In this document: one piece after another, positions 7,876 through 16,014 of the stretch
How the letters are laid out: every line of letters begins with the position of its first letter
Position numbering within the stretch: the first letter of the stretch is position 1
NCBI GenBank assembly: GCA_030531905.1
Contig: JAUNMG010000010.1
Coordinates: forward strand, 1-40,191
Source of the DNA: a bacterium
GTDB taxonomy: Bacteria > Bacillota_I > Bacilli_A > RF39 > UBA660
DNA: 40,191 nt
Reading direction: 5' to 3'
The notes under the pieces: model-generated
What the model saw: the letters and a program-made list of their open reading frames with translations, nothing else
What the model was told of the DNA's origin: nothing
The model's database searches: none
Made by a program: the position numbers and the translations under genes

Positions 7876-8070
7876 TAAAAAAAACGAATAAATCACCCAA
7901 AGGACGAATTATTCGTGGTACCACCTTATTTTATGTATCAAAATACACCTTAATATCTTAACGCGATAAACGATTTTTTTCATGATGTGTATTTCATATA
8001 TACTAAATATCTTAGTTTTCACCAACCACTAAGTCTCTACAAGTATTTAATATAACTACTTATCATCAGT
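7876..8070 (-). promoter_or_regulatory. tyrosine T-box riboswitch upstream of tyrS
   Basis: On the minus strand the conserved T-box core GGTGGTACCACG is at 7925-7914. Stem I is closed by GATG (8067-8064) with CATC. The specifier on its 3' side reads UAC (7991-7989), a tyrosine codon followed by A. The terminator stem ACGAATAA (7916-7909) with TTATTCGT (7891-7884) precedes a T-run; binding of uncharged tRNA-Tyr to the T-box would favour the antiterminator. The mature leader probably starts near 8085, but I see no clear -35. Confidence 0.93.
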
Positions 8071-8142
8071 CATAAAAAAATTACACTTATAATATAACAT
8101 ATTTATATCTTAAAATAAAGTTCTAATTTTATTTTTATAAAG

Positions 8143-8164
8143 AAAAAGAGTTATAAAAACTCTT
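8143..8164 (-). terminator. terminator of the ytxH-like gene
   Basis: Minus strand: AAGAGTT (8164-8158) pairs with AACTCTT (8152-8146), followed by T-rich sequence. It separates this operon from the tyrosine T-box leader. Confidence 0.7.
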
Positions 8165-8567
8165 AAATTTCAATTGCTTCTAATTTTTTTTGAACATCTT
8201 TAGTAACTTCTACTGCTTTATCTCTTACATCTTCTGCAGCTTTTTTTAGTACTGGAGTTCCTTTTGCAACAGCTAAATCAACTAATTCATCAGCTTTTTT
8301 CTTAATTTCATTGCCTTTTTTCTTAGCTATTTTTAAAACTTTTTCCTTATCTAAATCTTCTAGCTCTTCTTTAATTTCAGCAACTTTCTTATCAAATTCT
8401 GCTTTTAAATCTTCTGGATCAATTTCTTTTACTTGGTTTACTAATTCATCAATTTTATTTTTTAAATCAGCCCTTAAATCTTTACCTTTTTTAGGTGCAA
8501 ATAAAAGTCCAAGTCCAGCACCAACTGCTGCTCCTAAAACAAATTTTCCTGCTCCTTTTTTACTCAT
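8163..8567 (-). CDS. YtxH-like small membrane-associated protein
   Basis: The 134-residue protein starts MSKKGAGK and carries the family hallmark, a short glycine-rich hydrophobic segment GAAVGAGLGLLFAPKKG near the N-terminus. The rest is charged amphipathic helix rich in Lys, Glu, Asp and Ala, suggesting an extended coiled coil. YtxH family members are small, poorly understood proteins of Bacilli, some linked to general stress. I chose the ATG at 8567 because GGAGG lies 9 bases upstream, while the in-frame ATG at 8576 touches the ribosome binding site. It overlaps the end of the DUF948/YtxG-like gene by 8 bases, the same order as ytxG-ytxH in Bacillus. The last gene of the operon. Confidence 0.85.
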   Translation of the reverse strand: MSKKGAGKFVLGAAVGAGLGLLFAPKKGKDLRADLKNKIDELVNQVKEIDPEDLKAEFDKKVAEIKEELEDLDKEKVLKIAKKKGNEIKKKADELVDLAVAKGTPVLKKAAEDVRDKAVEVTKDVQKKLEAIEI

Positions 8568-8847
8568 TAGTATCATCCTCCTTATTTTTTCTTTTAAATA
8601 GTCTTGAAACTATATTAGTAATACTATTTACTACTTTAGTACTAATTAAGTCTATGCTACTAGTAGTTTTATTAATTACATAAAAGATACCATTTAAAGA
8701 ATTAACTTTATTTTCAATGTTATCTAAAATTCTATCCATTTTATCAAACATTTGCAAAAGTTTTAATCCTAAAATAATTAGTACTATCATTAATATTATA
8801 CCAAAAATATATAATATTATTGGTAAAATTGTTGCTAAATCTGTCAT
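8560..8847 (-). CDS. DUF948/YtxG-like small membrane protein
   Basis: A 95-residue protein with an N-terminal transmembrane helix (about residues 6-30) followed by an amphipathic helical region (KMDRILDNIENKVNSL and so on) and a basic, then acidic tail. This layout and its position immediately before a ytxH-like gene, overlapping it by 8 bases, match the DUF948 (YtxG) family. Its biochemical role is unknown. AGGGG lies about 9 bases before the ATG, and the upstream acidic protein gene ends 14 bases before it, so all are probably cotranscribed. The family assignment rests on topology and gene order more than on sequence motifs. Confidence 0.75.
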   Translation of the reverse strand: MTDLATILPIILYIFGIILMIVLIILGLKLLQMFDKMDRILDNIENKVNSLNGIFYVINKTTSSIDLISTKVVNSITNIVSRLFKRKNKEDDTNE

Positions 8848-8861
8848 TTTACATTTCCCCT

Positions 8862-9983
8862 TTACTCTTTATCATACATTGAATCAATTAAATCAAATAA
8901 ATTATCATCATCAACATCATCATTGTCTTCTTCTTTAGCCTTTTTTTCTTCATATTCTTCTTTATCTACAACTGGACTAAATCCTTCGTGTTTTCCTTTT
9001 TCTTCAGGTACTTCTATTTTTTCTTCTTCTATAATTTTGGCATCACTGTTAACTTCAGCTATTTCTTTTGATTCTTCTATATTCTTGTCAGTATCTTCAT
9101 CTTCATTATATCTTCTACCTGTAGCCTTTGTTTTTGCTCCATCTTGATAGTCAACATTATACTCAAGTCCTAAGTCATTAAAGTATTCTTCAGCATCTCC
9201 CATTGTTACTTTTTTTATTTCTGGAGTTGAATTATTACTTGTTAAATCAACTAATTCTTGATCCATTAAGTTACTTTCTTCAGTAAAATCTTCATGTTTT
9301 TTTTCTGATTCATCTTCTTCTGTTTTTGTTGATACTACTCCATAAGCTTTTTTTCTTACTTCATCTAAATCTAAGTTTTCACGAGCATAACTACTTGTTA
9401 ATCTTACTTCTCTTTTAGGAACTATTTCTTCTTTTTTATAATTTTTATCTAAAATTCCATAAATTGGAGAAATAATTGGTGAAGGTTTAAAATAGGTTCT
9501 TTCTTCTTTTTTCTCATACGCTCCATACTCAACTTCTTTAATTGGCGAATCTTCAATTCCATATGGTTTAGAGTGTGGTTCTACTACATCTTGTTTATAT
9601 GGTCTTAATTCTTCTTTTACAACCGGATTTTCTATATAATCAACTTTTGGTTCTTCAAATTTCTTTTCAGGAATATCAAATTCATTATCACTTATCATTG
9701 GAAAACGGTGTTTTTGTTTAATTTCATCAGCTCTTGTTTTTTCACTTGTAAAATCATCTTCATCATCATATTCTTCAATATCTTCATGTGTAGTTACTTT
9801 AACTTCATTTCTTTCTGGTAAGATAATCTTTTTCGCAATAGGTTTTTCTTCATCTATTTGTTTAGGAATATCTTTTTGGACTTTTTTTACTTCTTTTTTA
9901 ATAGGCTTTTTTTTAGGCTTTTCTTCTACTTCTACATACTCCTCTTCAAAAAGGGCATTCTTTAATTTATCTAATAATTTCAT
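8862..9983 (-). CDS. acidic, largely disordered protein of unknown function
   Basis: I do not recognise this 373-residue protein. It starts MKLLDKLKNALFEEEY, an amphipathic helix that could bind membrane, then a lysine-rich stretch (about residues 22-42) and a long region dominated by Glu, Asp, Lys, Pro and Tyr with no hydrophobic core. It has no signal peptide or transmembrane segment and is probably cytoplasmic and intrinsically disordered. It ends with a short hydrophobic-acidic motif DDDNLFDLIDSMYDKE that looks like a peptide docking motif. It lies between a lipoprotein and the ytxG/ytxH-like pair with gaps of 11 and 14 bases, so it belongs to that envelope-related operon. GAGGTG precedes the ATG by 6-8 bases. 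Confidence 0.8.
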   Translation of the reverse strand: MKLLDKLKNALFEEEYVEVEEKPKKKPIKKEVKKVQKDIPKQIDEEKPIAKKIILPERNEVKVTTHEDIEEYDDEDDFTSEKTRADEIKQKHRFPMISDNEFDIPEKKFEEPKVDYIENPVVKEELRPYKQDVVEPHSKPYGIEDSPIKEVEYGAYEKKEERTYFKPSPIISPIYGILDKNYKKEEIVPKREVRLTSSYARENLDLDEVRKKAYGVVSTKTEEDESEKKHEDFTEESNLMDQELVDLTSNNSTPEIKKVTMGDAEEYFNDLGLEYNVDYQDGAKTKATGRRYNEDEDTDKNIEESKEIAEVNSDAKIIEEEKIEVPEEKGKHEGFSPVVDKEEYEEKKAKEEDNDDVDDDNLFDLIDSMYDKE

Positions 9984-9994
9984 AAATTACACCT

Positions 9995-10657
9995 CTATTC
10001 ATTTTCCTCTATCTTTAGATTATCTTCATCTTTTTTATCTTTAGAAACATTATCATATTCTTTTACATAGTCCAAGAAATCAGTAGCTTTCTTTTTAGTT
10101 TTAAAGATGTTAAATGTCTCTTCTTTATAACTTAACTCATTTTCACCAACTGTAGTTGCTAAAACCTTATCATTATATTTAACTGATGATAAGATAGTAC
10201 ATATATTAGTAAGAGCATCATCAAGATTTTTTTCTTTTACATACGCTTCTATCTTTGTATAATTATACATTAATTCTATAAAATAATAAGTATCTTCCTT
10301 GTTAATTTCTATATAACCAAATTTATCCTTATTCTTAATAGTTTTAGAATAATAAGCATCTGCATTTTCTTTATAAGTTTTTTCAATTTTATGATAATAA
10401 CTAACAACATCTGTATACATATAGTAGTAGTTATTACTATTATCTCTTAGTATTGAATTATAGTCATTTTTATTTATAAAATATAAACCTCTTGGTGTGT
10501 AATAACTATAACCATCAAAATTAGTATTCTTTAATTTAGACTTTTTAACAAGTATTGTATTTACTATATCATCAATATTTTTACCATTTAAATTAGTAAC
10601 ACTACATCCTGTTAAAAATAGGCCAAAAATTACTATTAGAACAAATAATCTTTTCAT
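9995..10657 (-). CDS. lipoprotein of unknown function
   Basis: The 220-residue protein starts with a lipoprotein signal peptide ending in the lipobox LTGC (Cys18), so it should be anchored to the outer face of the membrane. The mature part is rich in Tyr, Asn, Asp and Lys, with helical segments, and no domain I recognise. AGGTGGA precedes the ATG. It is the first gene of the operon leading to the acidic protein and the YtxG/YtxH-like pair. An extended -10 TGTTATAAT (-10 hexamer 10684-10679) lies shortly upstream, so the operon may have its own promoter separate from trmB, although I see no terminator between trmB and this gene. Confidence 0.83.
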   Translation of the reverse strand: MKRLFVLIVIFGLFLTGCSVTNLNGKNIDDIVNTILVKKSKLKNTNFDGYSYYTPRGLYFINKNDYNSILRDNSNNYYYMYTDVVSYYHKIEKTYKENADAYYSKTIKNKDKFGYIEINKEDTYYFIELMYNYTKIEAYVKEKNLDDALTNICTILSSVKYNDKVLATTVGENELSYKEETFNIFKTKKKATDFLDYVKEYDNVSKDKKDEDNLKIEENE

Positions 10658-10726
10658 ATTCCACCTACTCTATACTTCATTATAACAAAAATTTATAAAA
10701 ATAAAAATATTTTCCTAAATTATTTA

Positions 10727-11368
10727 CTATTTTAGACATTTAGAAGAAGTTGCAACTAAAGAATAGATTGGTTTATTTTCACTAGAAAACTTATCTTCAT
10801 ATTCTGTAGTTATCAACTCTTCTTTGCTATCATCGTGCAATGAAAGTGAAATATCTTTTAGAAAATAATTATGATTACTTAAAGATTCTATTGAATAAGT
10901 AAATAATAAAGCATTATCTGTTCTCATATAAATCTCTTTTGTATCTTTAAAAATTAAATCATACTTATCTAAAAATATACTACTAGTTAGTCTACGCAAA
11001 TGATGTCGAACTTTAGGCCATGGATCAGAAAAGTTCAAATATATTCTTGATATTTCTTTTGAAAATACCTTATCTATATTTAAGGCATCTAGTCTAACTA
11101 TAACTAAATTAGGTAATTCTTCATCTAACTTTTTTACACTTTTAGCGATAATACTATCTTGTTTTTCAAGACCTATAAAATTAATATTAGGATATTTTTT
11201 AGCGTTTTCTAAAATAAATTTTCCTTTTCCCATGCCAATTTCTATATAAATAGGATTAGTATTATTAAAAAATTCTTGCCACTTTCCTCTATAATCTTCA
11301 GGATTTTTAATTACAATTTTGGAATTATTTAAGATTTCTTCTTTATTTTTAACATTTCTAATTCTCAT
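10727..11368 (-). CDS. trmB: tRNA (guanine-N7-)-methyltransferase
   Basis: TrmB makes 7-methylguanosine at position 46 in the variable loop of many tRNAs, using S-adenosylmethionine. The 213-residue protein has the SAM-binding motif YIEIGMGKGKFILENA (about residues 39-54), the GLEKQ segment after it, an acidic residue in VRLDALN, and the family signature NFSDPWPKVRHHLRRL. The N-terminus MRIRNVKNKEE is typical. Length matches the bacterial family (about 210-240). GAGGTAG lies 8 bases before the ATG. It is transcribed divergently from the 70-residue protein at 11448. Confidence 0.97.
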   Translation of the reverse strand: MRIRNVKNKEEILNNSKIVIKNPEDYRGKWQEFFNNTNPIYIEIGMGKGKFILENAKKYPNINFIGLEKQDSIIAKSVKKLDEELPNLVIVRLDALNIDKVFSKEISRIYLNFSDPWPKVRHHLRRLTSSIFLDKYDLIFKDTKEIYMRTDNALLFTYSIESLSNHNYFLKDISLSLHDDSKEELITTEYEDKFSSENKPIYSLVATSSKCLK

Positions 11369-11400
11369 AATTACTACCTCGCTTCTATAGTTATTCTATC

Positions 11401-11427
11401 ACATAATATATATTAATGCATATAATA
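11401..11427 (+). promoter_or_regulatory. sigma-K-like promoter
   Basis: AC (11401-11402), exactly 16 bases, then CATATAATA (11419-11427). This fits AC-N16-CATANNNTA, the sigma-K consensus of Bacillus. No sigma-A -35 is evident. In AT-rich DNA a chance match is possible. Confidence 0.4.
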
Positions 11428-11447
11428 AAACGAATAAAGGAGTAATT

Positions 11448-11660
11448 ATGAATAACATGCCATATCCATTTATGCCAGACTTTAATATGATGAATCCACA
11501 ATTTCAATATAATAAAATAAGTGAACTTGAACAAAGAGTTAATAGGTTAGAGCGAGAACTCCATAGACTTGAAAAAAAAGTAAATACATATGAATATAAA
11601 CCATTAGTTTCTACTAAAGATAATAATCCAAATGATGAAGGCGGCATATACATGGTTTAG
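11448..11660 (+). CDS. small Met/Pro/Asn-rich coiled-coil protein, possibly sporulation-related
   Basis: This 70-residue protein has an N-terminal part rich in Met, Pro, Phe and Asn (MNNMPYPFMPDFNMMN), a short heptad coiled coil (about residues 25-47, ISELEQRVNRLERELHRLEK) and a polar tail. There is no signal peptide. I recognise no family. The composition resembles small spore coat proteins, and a sigma-K-like promoter 20 bases upstream would place its expression in the late mother cell, but this is inference. AGGAG lies 7 bases before the ATG. It has its own strong terminator and stands alone between trmB (divergent) and the FemAB pair. Confidence 0.75.
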   Translation: MNNMPYPFMPDFNMMNPQFQYNKISELEQRVNRLERELHRLEKKVNTYEYKPLVSTKDNNPNDEGGIYMV

Positions 11661-11685
11661 AACACCTATAAGTGTTCTTTTTTTT
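11659..11685 (+). terminator. terminator of the 70-residue protein gene
   Basis: AGAACAC (11659-11665) pairs with GTGTTCT (11672-11678), followed by seven or more T. It overlaps the stop codon. Confidence 0.88.
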
Positions 11686-11751
11686 GTTAAATATAATGAT
11701 TTTTCACAATAATTTTGGTACAATATAAATATAGTAGAAAGTTGGGATATA

Positions 11752-13065
11752 ATGAATAAATTAGTAGAACTAGAAAAAGAACAATTTGAAGATTTCATGA
11801 AAGATAATCCAAAATCTCATTTTTTACAATCTTATTATTGGGGAGAATTTTCTAAAGAGAAAAAGAATTTAAATCCTTACTATATGGGATTAGTCGATGA
11901 CAAAAAGAAAGTAAAAGCAGCTTGTTTATTACTAGAAAAAAAATTACCTTTAGGATATTCTTATTTCTACTCTCCAAGAGGTTTTGTTATTGATTATAAT
12001 GATTTTGAATTATTTGATGAAATGACTAAAAAAGTAATCAGCTTTATAAAAACAAAAAAAGCAATATTTTTAAAAATTGATCCAGATATTATCAGAAAAT
12101 CATACAACTATAATAATGAAGAAATCAAATTAGATAATAATGCTTCAGAAATATTTAAAAATATAATAAACTGTGGATTTAAACATTTAGGGTTTACAAA
12201 AAATTTTGAAACGATGCAACCAAGATATACTTTTAGAATTGATATGAATAATAGTTTTGATGATATTTACAATCATTTTTCAAAAACAACAAAACAAAGA
12301 ATTCAAAAAGCTAAAAATTTAGAAACAGAAGTTGAAATTGGTACAATTGATGATATTGATACTTTCTATAATTTAATGATGCTTACAGAAAATAGAAAAG
12401 ACTTTGTTTCTTATTCTAAAGATTATTATAAAACTCAATATAAAATTTTATCAAAAAACAACATGGTAAAACTATTTTTAGGAAAAGTTAATACCGAAAA
12501 AATAATCAATAATCTAGAAAACACTAATAAAGAAATTGATGCAAAAATAAAAGAATTTGGAACTGATACATCATCACTAAGTAAAAGTAGTAAAAATAAA
12601 CTTAAAGAATTAGAGAAAAGTTTTGATAAGAATGAAAAAGAAATTGAAAAGTATAAAGATGCTCAAGATAAATATGGAAAAATAATAACTCTTAATGCTC
12701 ATATGATAATATTCTATCAAGATAAAGCTTGGGTGCTATACGCAGGAAATCATAATGTTTTAACTGAAAGCTACGCTAATTATAATACTTATTTTGAACA
12801 TATAAAATATGCTTATGAACATGGAGTTAAAATATATGATCAGTTTGGAACTATAGGAGATTTAAGAAAAGATAATCCACGTATGGGACTTCATGAATTT
12901 AAGAAAAAGTTTGGTGGAGATTATGTAGAATTTCTAGGAGAGTTTGATTATATTACTAATCATTTTATGTATTTTGTATTTACTAAGCTAGTACCGTTTT
13001 ATAGAAAATTAGTAAGGAAAAGAAGTAAAAAGGAGATTAATAATGAGGTTAATAGAAATAAATAA
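11752..13065 (+). CDS. FemAB-family aminoacyltransferase (peptidoglycan cross-bridge)
   Basis: FemAB enzymes add amino acids from aminoacyl-tRNA to the lysine side chain of the peptidoglycan stem peptide, at the cytoplasmic face of the membrane. The 437-residue protein has the paired GNAT-like fold signatures (SHFLQSYYWGEFSKEKK near the start, YFYSPRGFVIDY at about 74-85, YDQFGTIGDL and GLHEFKKKFGG near the end). The inserted antiparallel helical arm is a long, lysine- and glutamate-rich coiled coil at about 240-305. An extended -10 (TGGTACAAT) lies shortly upstream. It overlaps the next FemAB gene by 23 bases. The amino acid added cannot be deduced from sequence. Confidence 0.92.
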   Translation: MNKLVELEKEQFEDFMKDNPKSHFLQSYYWGEFSKEKKNLNPYYMGLVDDKKKVKAACLLLEKKLPLGYSYFYSPRGFVIDYNDFELFDEMTKKVISFIKTKKAIFLKIDPDIIRKSYNYNNEEIKLDNNASEIFKNIINCGFKHLGFTKNFETMQPRYTFRIDMNNSFDDIYNHFSKTTKQRIQKAKNLETEVEIGTIDDIDTFYNLMMLTENRKDFVSYSKDYYKTQYKILSKNNMVKLFLGKVNTEKIINNLENTNKEIDAKIKEFGTDTSSLSKSSKNKLKELEKSFDKNEKEIEKYKDAQDKYGKIITLNAHMIIFYQDKAWVLYAGNHNVLTESYANYNTYFEHIKYAYEHGVKIYDQFGTIGDLRKDNPRMGLHEFKKKFGGDYVEFLGEFDYITNHFMYFVFTKLVPFYRKLVRKRSKKEINNEVNRNK

Positions 13066-14218
13066 GAAAGAGTTTGAAAATTTTTGTAAAGAAAGTAGTC
13101 AAGATAATTTTTTTCAGAGTAAGTATTTCGCTCAAATAGAAAGAAAAGAAGGATATCATACTTATTTTCTTGGTCTAGAACAAGATGGAATTATACGTGC
13201 TTGTTGTATGCTATTATCTAAAAATGTTTCAATATTTAGAAAAAGAGTTTTCTATGCACCTAGAGGTTTTATTATAGATTATCGCGATGAAAAACTGCTT
13301 AATATATTTACAATTGCAATTAAAGATTTTGCTAAAGAAAAAAAAGGAATATACATAAAAATAGATCCTAATGTTATGTATCATGATCGTAATTTTTCTG
13401 GTGATTTGATTGAGGGTGGCCTAAACAATTCTAAAGTAGTAGAAAACTTAACTAATTTAGACTGGAAAAAGATAGATAATCCTGATTATTTATTAAAACC
13501 TTCATTCCTATATAAATTAAACTTAAAAGGTAAAAATGAAGAAGAAATATTTAATGATTTTGACTTATCTTTACAAGAAATCATTAAAAGAAATTCTTCA
13601 ATTGGAATTACTACTTACCCTTTAAAAAAGGAAGAATATAATAAATACTTGGATATGATGATAAATAATAATAATGTTATTAATTATCTTGATCTTAATA
13701 AAAATAATTTTAAAAGCATTATAGATATACTATCTCAACATAACTTACTAAGAATATCTATTAGTGAACTTGATATTGATGAATATTTAAAGTCAACAAT
13801 TGAAAGTAAAAATAATATTGGAAATAATCCCAGTTTAATTGAAAAGTTAGATAAGCAAATAGAAACAATTAAGAATATGCAATATAAATATGGACATAAA
13901 ATCATGCTTGGAGGAGTTTTATCTGTAATTTATAATAATGAATATACTGTACTAGGTACTGTTGTTATTGATAAATTTAATAATTTTAACCCGTTAAGTT
14001 CTTGCTTTTATGAAGAAATTAAATTTGCTAAGAAAAATGGAATTGAAGTATTTAATTTCAATGGTATTGGAAATAGTTTAGAAAATAATAAACTATTAAA
14101 TGATTATAAAATGTATAATGGTAAAGTCATTGAACTTATCGGGGAATATAATTATGTTCTTAGAACTATTGCCTATAATAGAGAAATGAGAAAACTTGCA
14201 AATAAAAATAGATATTAA
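13043..14218 (+). CDS. second FemAB-family aminoacyltransferase
   Basis: A 391-residue paralogue of the preceding protein, with the same signatures: DNFFQSKYFAQIERKEG near the start, VFYAPRGFIIDYRDE at about 70-85, and FNFNGIGNSL near the end. Its helical arm is shorter and more diverged. The ATG at 13043 lies inside the end of the first gene with AGGAG 8 bases upstream, so translation is probably coupled and the two proteins made in similar amounts. Two sequential FemAB enzymes usually build a bridge of more than one residue, as with MurM and MurN or FemA and FemB. The C-terminal GLHEFKKKFGG motif of the first enzyme is replaced by LLNDYKMYNGKVIELIGEYN, so its substrate may differ. Confidence 0.9.
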   Translation: MRLIEINKKEFENFCKESSQDNFFQSKYFAQIERKEGYHTYFLGLEQDGIIRACCMLLSKNVSIFRKRVFYAPRGFIIDYRDEKLLNIFTIAIKDFAKEKKGIYIKIDPNVMYHDRNFSGDLIEGGLNNSKVVENLTNLDWKKIDNPDYLLKPSFLYKLNLKGKNEEEIFNDFDLSLQEIIKRNSSIGITTYPLKKEEYNKYLDMMINNNNVINYLDLNKNNFKSIIDILSQHNLLRISISELDIDEYLKSTIESKNNIGNNPSLIEKLDKQIETIKNMQYKYGHKIMLGGVLSVIYNNEYTVLGTVVIDKFNNFNPLSSCFYEEIKFAKKNGIEVFNFNGIGNSLENNKLLNDYKMYNGKVIELIGEYNYVLRTIAYNREMRKLANKNRY

Positions 14219-14246
14219 AAAAGAGCAACTAAGCTCTTTTCTTTTT
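14219..14246. terminator. bidirectional terminator between FemAB and murJ genes
   Basis: AAAAGAGC (14219-14226) pairs with GCTCTTTT (14233-14240) with a 6-base loop; T-rich sequence follows on the plus strand and T-run on the minus strand. The murJ stop codon lies in the loop. Confidence 0.85.
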
Positions 14247-15893
14247 CTTCTTAAATTTATTTAGGAAGTCTTTACCAAACACCTCATCAATTGAGTGTGT
14301 TTTTTTCATATAGATGAAATATGTAATCATACCAATAGCTGCATAAATAGCGATTATTAAGATGTTTAAAAATCTTGATGCTACAGAGATTGGAACAACT
14401 AATTTAACAACTGATAATACTAAAACCATTAAAACTGTTCCACATAAAGCATTAATTGTTTGTTTTATAGTTTTCTCATAATTAACTCCGCATTTTTTAT
14501 GAAGAGCTATTAAACAAATAATAAATGATAAACCATAACCTAAAATAGATGCTAGAACAGACCCGTAATAACCAGGCAAACCTAAATTATATAATTGATT
14601 TATTAAACTAACATTTATTAAAGATTTTAAAATTAGGCCTGAGGCTAAACTTACAAAAACAACTTTATAATATTTTAAGACTTGAGTAATAGTTATTGCT
14701 GTTGTAAATAGAGCTGTAATTAAGGCTACATATACATAAAAAGATAATACTGATGGACCATATTTACTAGCTCCATAGAAAACTGTATAAACAGGTTTTG
14801 CTAAAAAGCTTAATCCAACTGTCATTGGAAGTATTAAAAATATTAACATTTGAAAACTTTGATTTATCTTCTTTTTAACATCTTCTGTATTTCCAACTAC
14901 AGCACTTGCTGTTAGGTTAGGAGTTAAACTTACTATCATTCCTGTTGATATAGAAATGATTATCATATTAAATTTAGCAGCCCAAGTAGATAAAATACTC
15001 ATAATACTTTCAGCTGTTTTTGTTCCATAGATTGGTCCTAATGTTTTAACAACTGTAACAGTATCAACAACACTATATAAAGATTTGAATATATCAATCA
15101 TGATTAATGGAAAAGCATAAATCATAATCTTTTTTAATATCTGTTTATTAGTAATTTTTGGTTCTTTAACATTTAATTCTTTTTCTTCAAATTTTTTCTT
15201 ATTCTTAAATCTTTTTTCTATTAAGTAGAAATATGAAGCAAACGAACCAACTGTTGCTCCAAAAACAGCAACACCAACAGCAGTAGTTAAAGATAAATTA
15301 AATACTTTTAAAGTTAGAAAACTTCCAACTACTATTACTAAAACACGAACTACTTGTTCAAACACTTGGGAAACAGCTGTAGGTGTAATGAATTTATGCC
15401 CTTCAAAATAACCTCTATAAATACTTAAAACAGGAACTACTGTTATAGCTGTTGAAATTACTCTTATAACAAAAGTGACATCTTCGATAGTGTTACCACC
15501 TTTTAAGTCTCCAAGTATTGCTGTTGCAATCTGTGGAGCGAAAACAAATAAAATAATGAAACATAATATACCTAGTGTTGTTGCTATTTGTTTACCTATT
15601 TTAAAAGCTCTTTGCTTGGCATCGTAATAACCAAGGGTTTGATATTCACTTATTATTTTGCTTATAGCTAAAGGAATTCCAGCGGATGATATAGCCATAA
15701 ATACCAAATATATTGAGTAAGCATATCCATATAAAGCTCCACCCTGTTCACCTATAATTGCATAAAAAGGAATTACATATAAAATACCAAGTATTTTAGT
15801 TATAACAATACCAAGCGTTGCAATAAATGCCCCCTGAACAAAATTGTTCTTTTTCATAATATCTTTATTTTTATTAACCCTTTTTTTCTTCAT
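14229..15893 (-). CDS. murJ: lipid II flippase MurJ, YtgP-type (MATE-like/SpoVB superfamily)
   Basis: A polytopic membrane protein of 554 residues with about 14 hydrophobic helices. It belongs to the MOP superfamily that includes MurJ and SpoVB. The stretch VVPVLSIYRGYFEGHKFITP followed by TAVSQVFEQVVRV is typical of the YtgP group, the B. subtilis MurJ, which flips lipid II to the outer face for peptidoglycan synthesis. A SpoVB role in spore cortex synthesis is the alternative, but length and this segment favour YtgP. The start is uncertain: I prefer the ATG at 15893, with a weak GGATG upstream; an in-frame TTG at 15908 has no ribosome binding site. It is convergent with the FemAB pair, which acts on the same lipid-linked precursors. 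Confidence 0.85.
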   Translation of the reverse strand: MKKKRVNKNKDIMKKNNFVQGAFIATLGIVITKILGILYVIPFYAIIGEQGGALYGYAYSIYLVFMAISSAGIPLAISKIISEYQTLGYYDAKQRAFKIGKQIATTLGILCFIILFVFAPQIATAILGDLKGGNTIEDVTFVIRVISTAITVVPVLSIYRGYFEGHKFITPTAVSQVFEQVVRVLVIVVGSFLTLKVFNLSLTTAVGVAVFGATVGSFASYFYLIEKRFKNKKKFEEKELNVKEPKITNKQILKKIMIYAFPLIMIDIFKSLYSVVDTVTVVKTLGPIYGTKTAESIMSILSTWAAKFNMIIISISTGMIVSLTPNLTASAVVGNTEDVKKKINQSFQMLIFLILPMTVGLSFLAKPVYTVFYGASKYGPSVLSFYVYVALITALFTTAITITQVLKYYKVVFVSLASGLILKSLINVSLINQLYNLGLPGYYGSVLASILGYGLSFIICLIALHKKCGVNYEKTIKQTINALCGTVLMVLVLSVVKLVVPISVASRFLNILIIAIYAAIGMITYFIYMKKTHSIDEVFGKDFLNKFKKKKKRA

Positions 15894-16014
15894 CTTATCA
15901 ACATCCAATCATACTTATATTATCATAGATCTTTATTTTTTTAAATATTTATCTAGATAAATTTAATTGTTATAACTTGTTATTTTCCAAATAATTTCAC
16001 AAAAAAAAGAAAGA

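Noticed and set aside
8311-9147. Several plus-strand frames of 60-96 codons opposite the YtxG/YtxH-like operon
   Set aside because: They are Ser/Phe/Leu-rich mirror frames of Lys/Glu-rich genes without translation signals.
14229-15908. SpoVB as the name for the flippase gene
   Set aside because: The segment around IYRGYFEGHKF and the length match YtgP-type MurJ better; sporulation control elements are not seen upstream.
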